This document shows positions 6,566-6,804 of a stretch of DNA of 6,804 nucleotides, piece by piece; position 1 is the first letter of the stretch; each line of letters begins with the position of its first letter. The DNA comes from Akkermansia sp. (GTDB lineage: Bacteria; Verrucomicrobiota; Verrucomicrobiia; Verrucomicrobiales; Akkermansiaceae). The stretch lies in contig JAIFNK010000129.1 of assembly GCA_020047775.1 (NCBI GenBank), forward strand, positions 1 through 6,804. Reading direction: 5' to 3'. The position numbers and the translations under genes were made by a program. The notes beneath the pieces are model-generated. The model searched no databases and had not been told where the DNA came from. It saw only the letters and a program-made list of their open reading frames with translations.

Positions 6566-6804
6566 TCACCCCAACATTTCCATCAGATACCCGAAAACAT
6601 CGGAATTCCTCACCATCCCGGTGAACCGTTCCGACTGCGGACCGAGTGCCGAAATCAACGTCGGATCCGAGGTGTGGGTTGTCCCGGTCCAGCCGATGCC
6701 GGTGTGGTTTCCAGCGAACTGCCCGAGCAATCCTTCCGGCTTCCCGAGCTGCTCGTTCCACTCGATGACCGGGTGTTTCCGGACGATTTCGAAAAGCGCC
6801 TCGG
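6566..6804 (-). CDS. Alkaline phosphatase-like protein, C-terminal fragment
   Basis: The last 78 codons of a minus-strand gene that enters from the right edge and stops at 6566-6568, 30 bases from the clpB stop and convergent with it. The fragment contains GWTGTTHTSDPTLISALGP and then RFTGMVRNSDVFGYLMEML. This fits the C-terminus of PhoA-type alkaline phosphatases: an H-T-x-x-x motif whose histidine is a zinc ligand (H412 in E. coli PhoA), a strand ending in a Y/L-GP turn, then F-x-G and N-x-D-x-F before the last helix. Such enzymes hydrolyse phosphate monoesters outside the cytoplasm. The N-terminus, active-site serine and signal peptide lie outside the window, so family membership rests on this tail alone. 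No terminator hairpin is visible in the 30-base gap. Confidence 0.75.
   Translation of the reverse strand, partial: EALFEIVRKHPVIEWNEQLGKPEGLLGQFAGNHTGIGWTGTTHTSDPTLISALGPQSERFTGMVRNSDVFGYLMEMLG

Noticed and set aside
6525..6761. A 78-codon minus-strand frame starting with ATG and running into the clpB end
   Set aside because: Another frame of the same strand encodes the alkaline phosphatase C-terminus with conserved motifs. This one has none and overlaps clpB.
1..6804. CRISPR array, tRNA, rRNA or insertion sequence
   Set aside because: I saw no regularly spaced repeats, no tRNA-like cloverleaf, and no transposase or terminal inverted repeats. The toxin-antitoxin pair has no flanking direct repeats that I could find.

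Overview
The window comes from a GC-rich bacterium and is densely coding. Verrucomicrobiota would fit the style of the ClpB and alkaline phosphatase proteins and the apparent lack of Shine-Dalgarno sequences, but this is a guess. No gene in the window fixes the taxonomy.

The left 3.8 kb, read on the minus strand, is the front part of a type III-B (Cmr) CRISPR-Cas effector operon: cmr2 (Cas10), then cmr3, then the first 33 codons of cmr4, which runs off the left edge. Between cmr3 and cmr4 lies a complete Phd/YefM antitoxin and VapC-like PIN toxin pair in the same orientation. A perfect 17-bp palindrome sits immediately upstream of the antitoxin and is a likely autoregulatory operator. No CRISPR array, cas1/cas2, cas6, cmr1, cmr5, cmr6 or recognisable cyclic-oligoadenylate effector lies inside the window.

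The Cmr proteins predict a particular output. Cmr4 keeps the aspartate used for target RNA cleavage. Cmr2 keeps the GGDD cyclase motif, so it probably makes cyclic oligoadenylates. Cmr2 is short (571 aa) and has no N-terminal HD nuclease domain. Both Cys pairs of its usual zinc knuckle are replaced, mostly by serine. The complex is therefore expected to cut RNA and signal, but not to cut ssDNA through Cas10.

On the right, clpB (857 aa, complete, plus strand) is divergent from cmr2 across a 121-bp intergenic region that holds an imperfect palindrome and candidate promoters. Thirty bases after clpB, the C-terminal end of a convergent alkaline phosphatase-like gene enters from the right edge. 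clpB and the phosphatase look like ordinary chromosomal genes flanking the defence locus. There is no gene-free stretch longer than about 120 bases.
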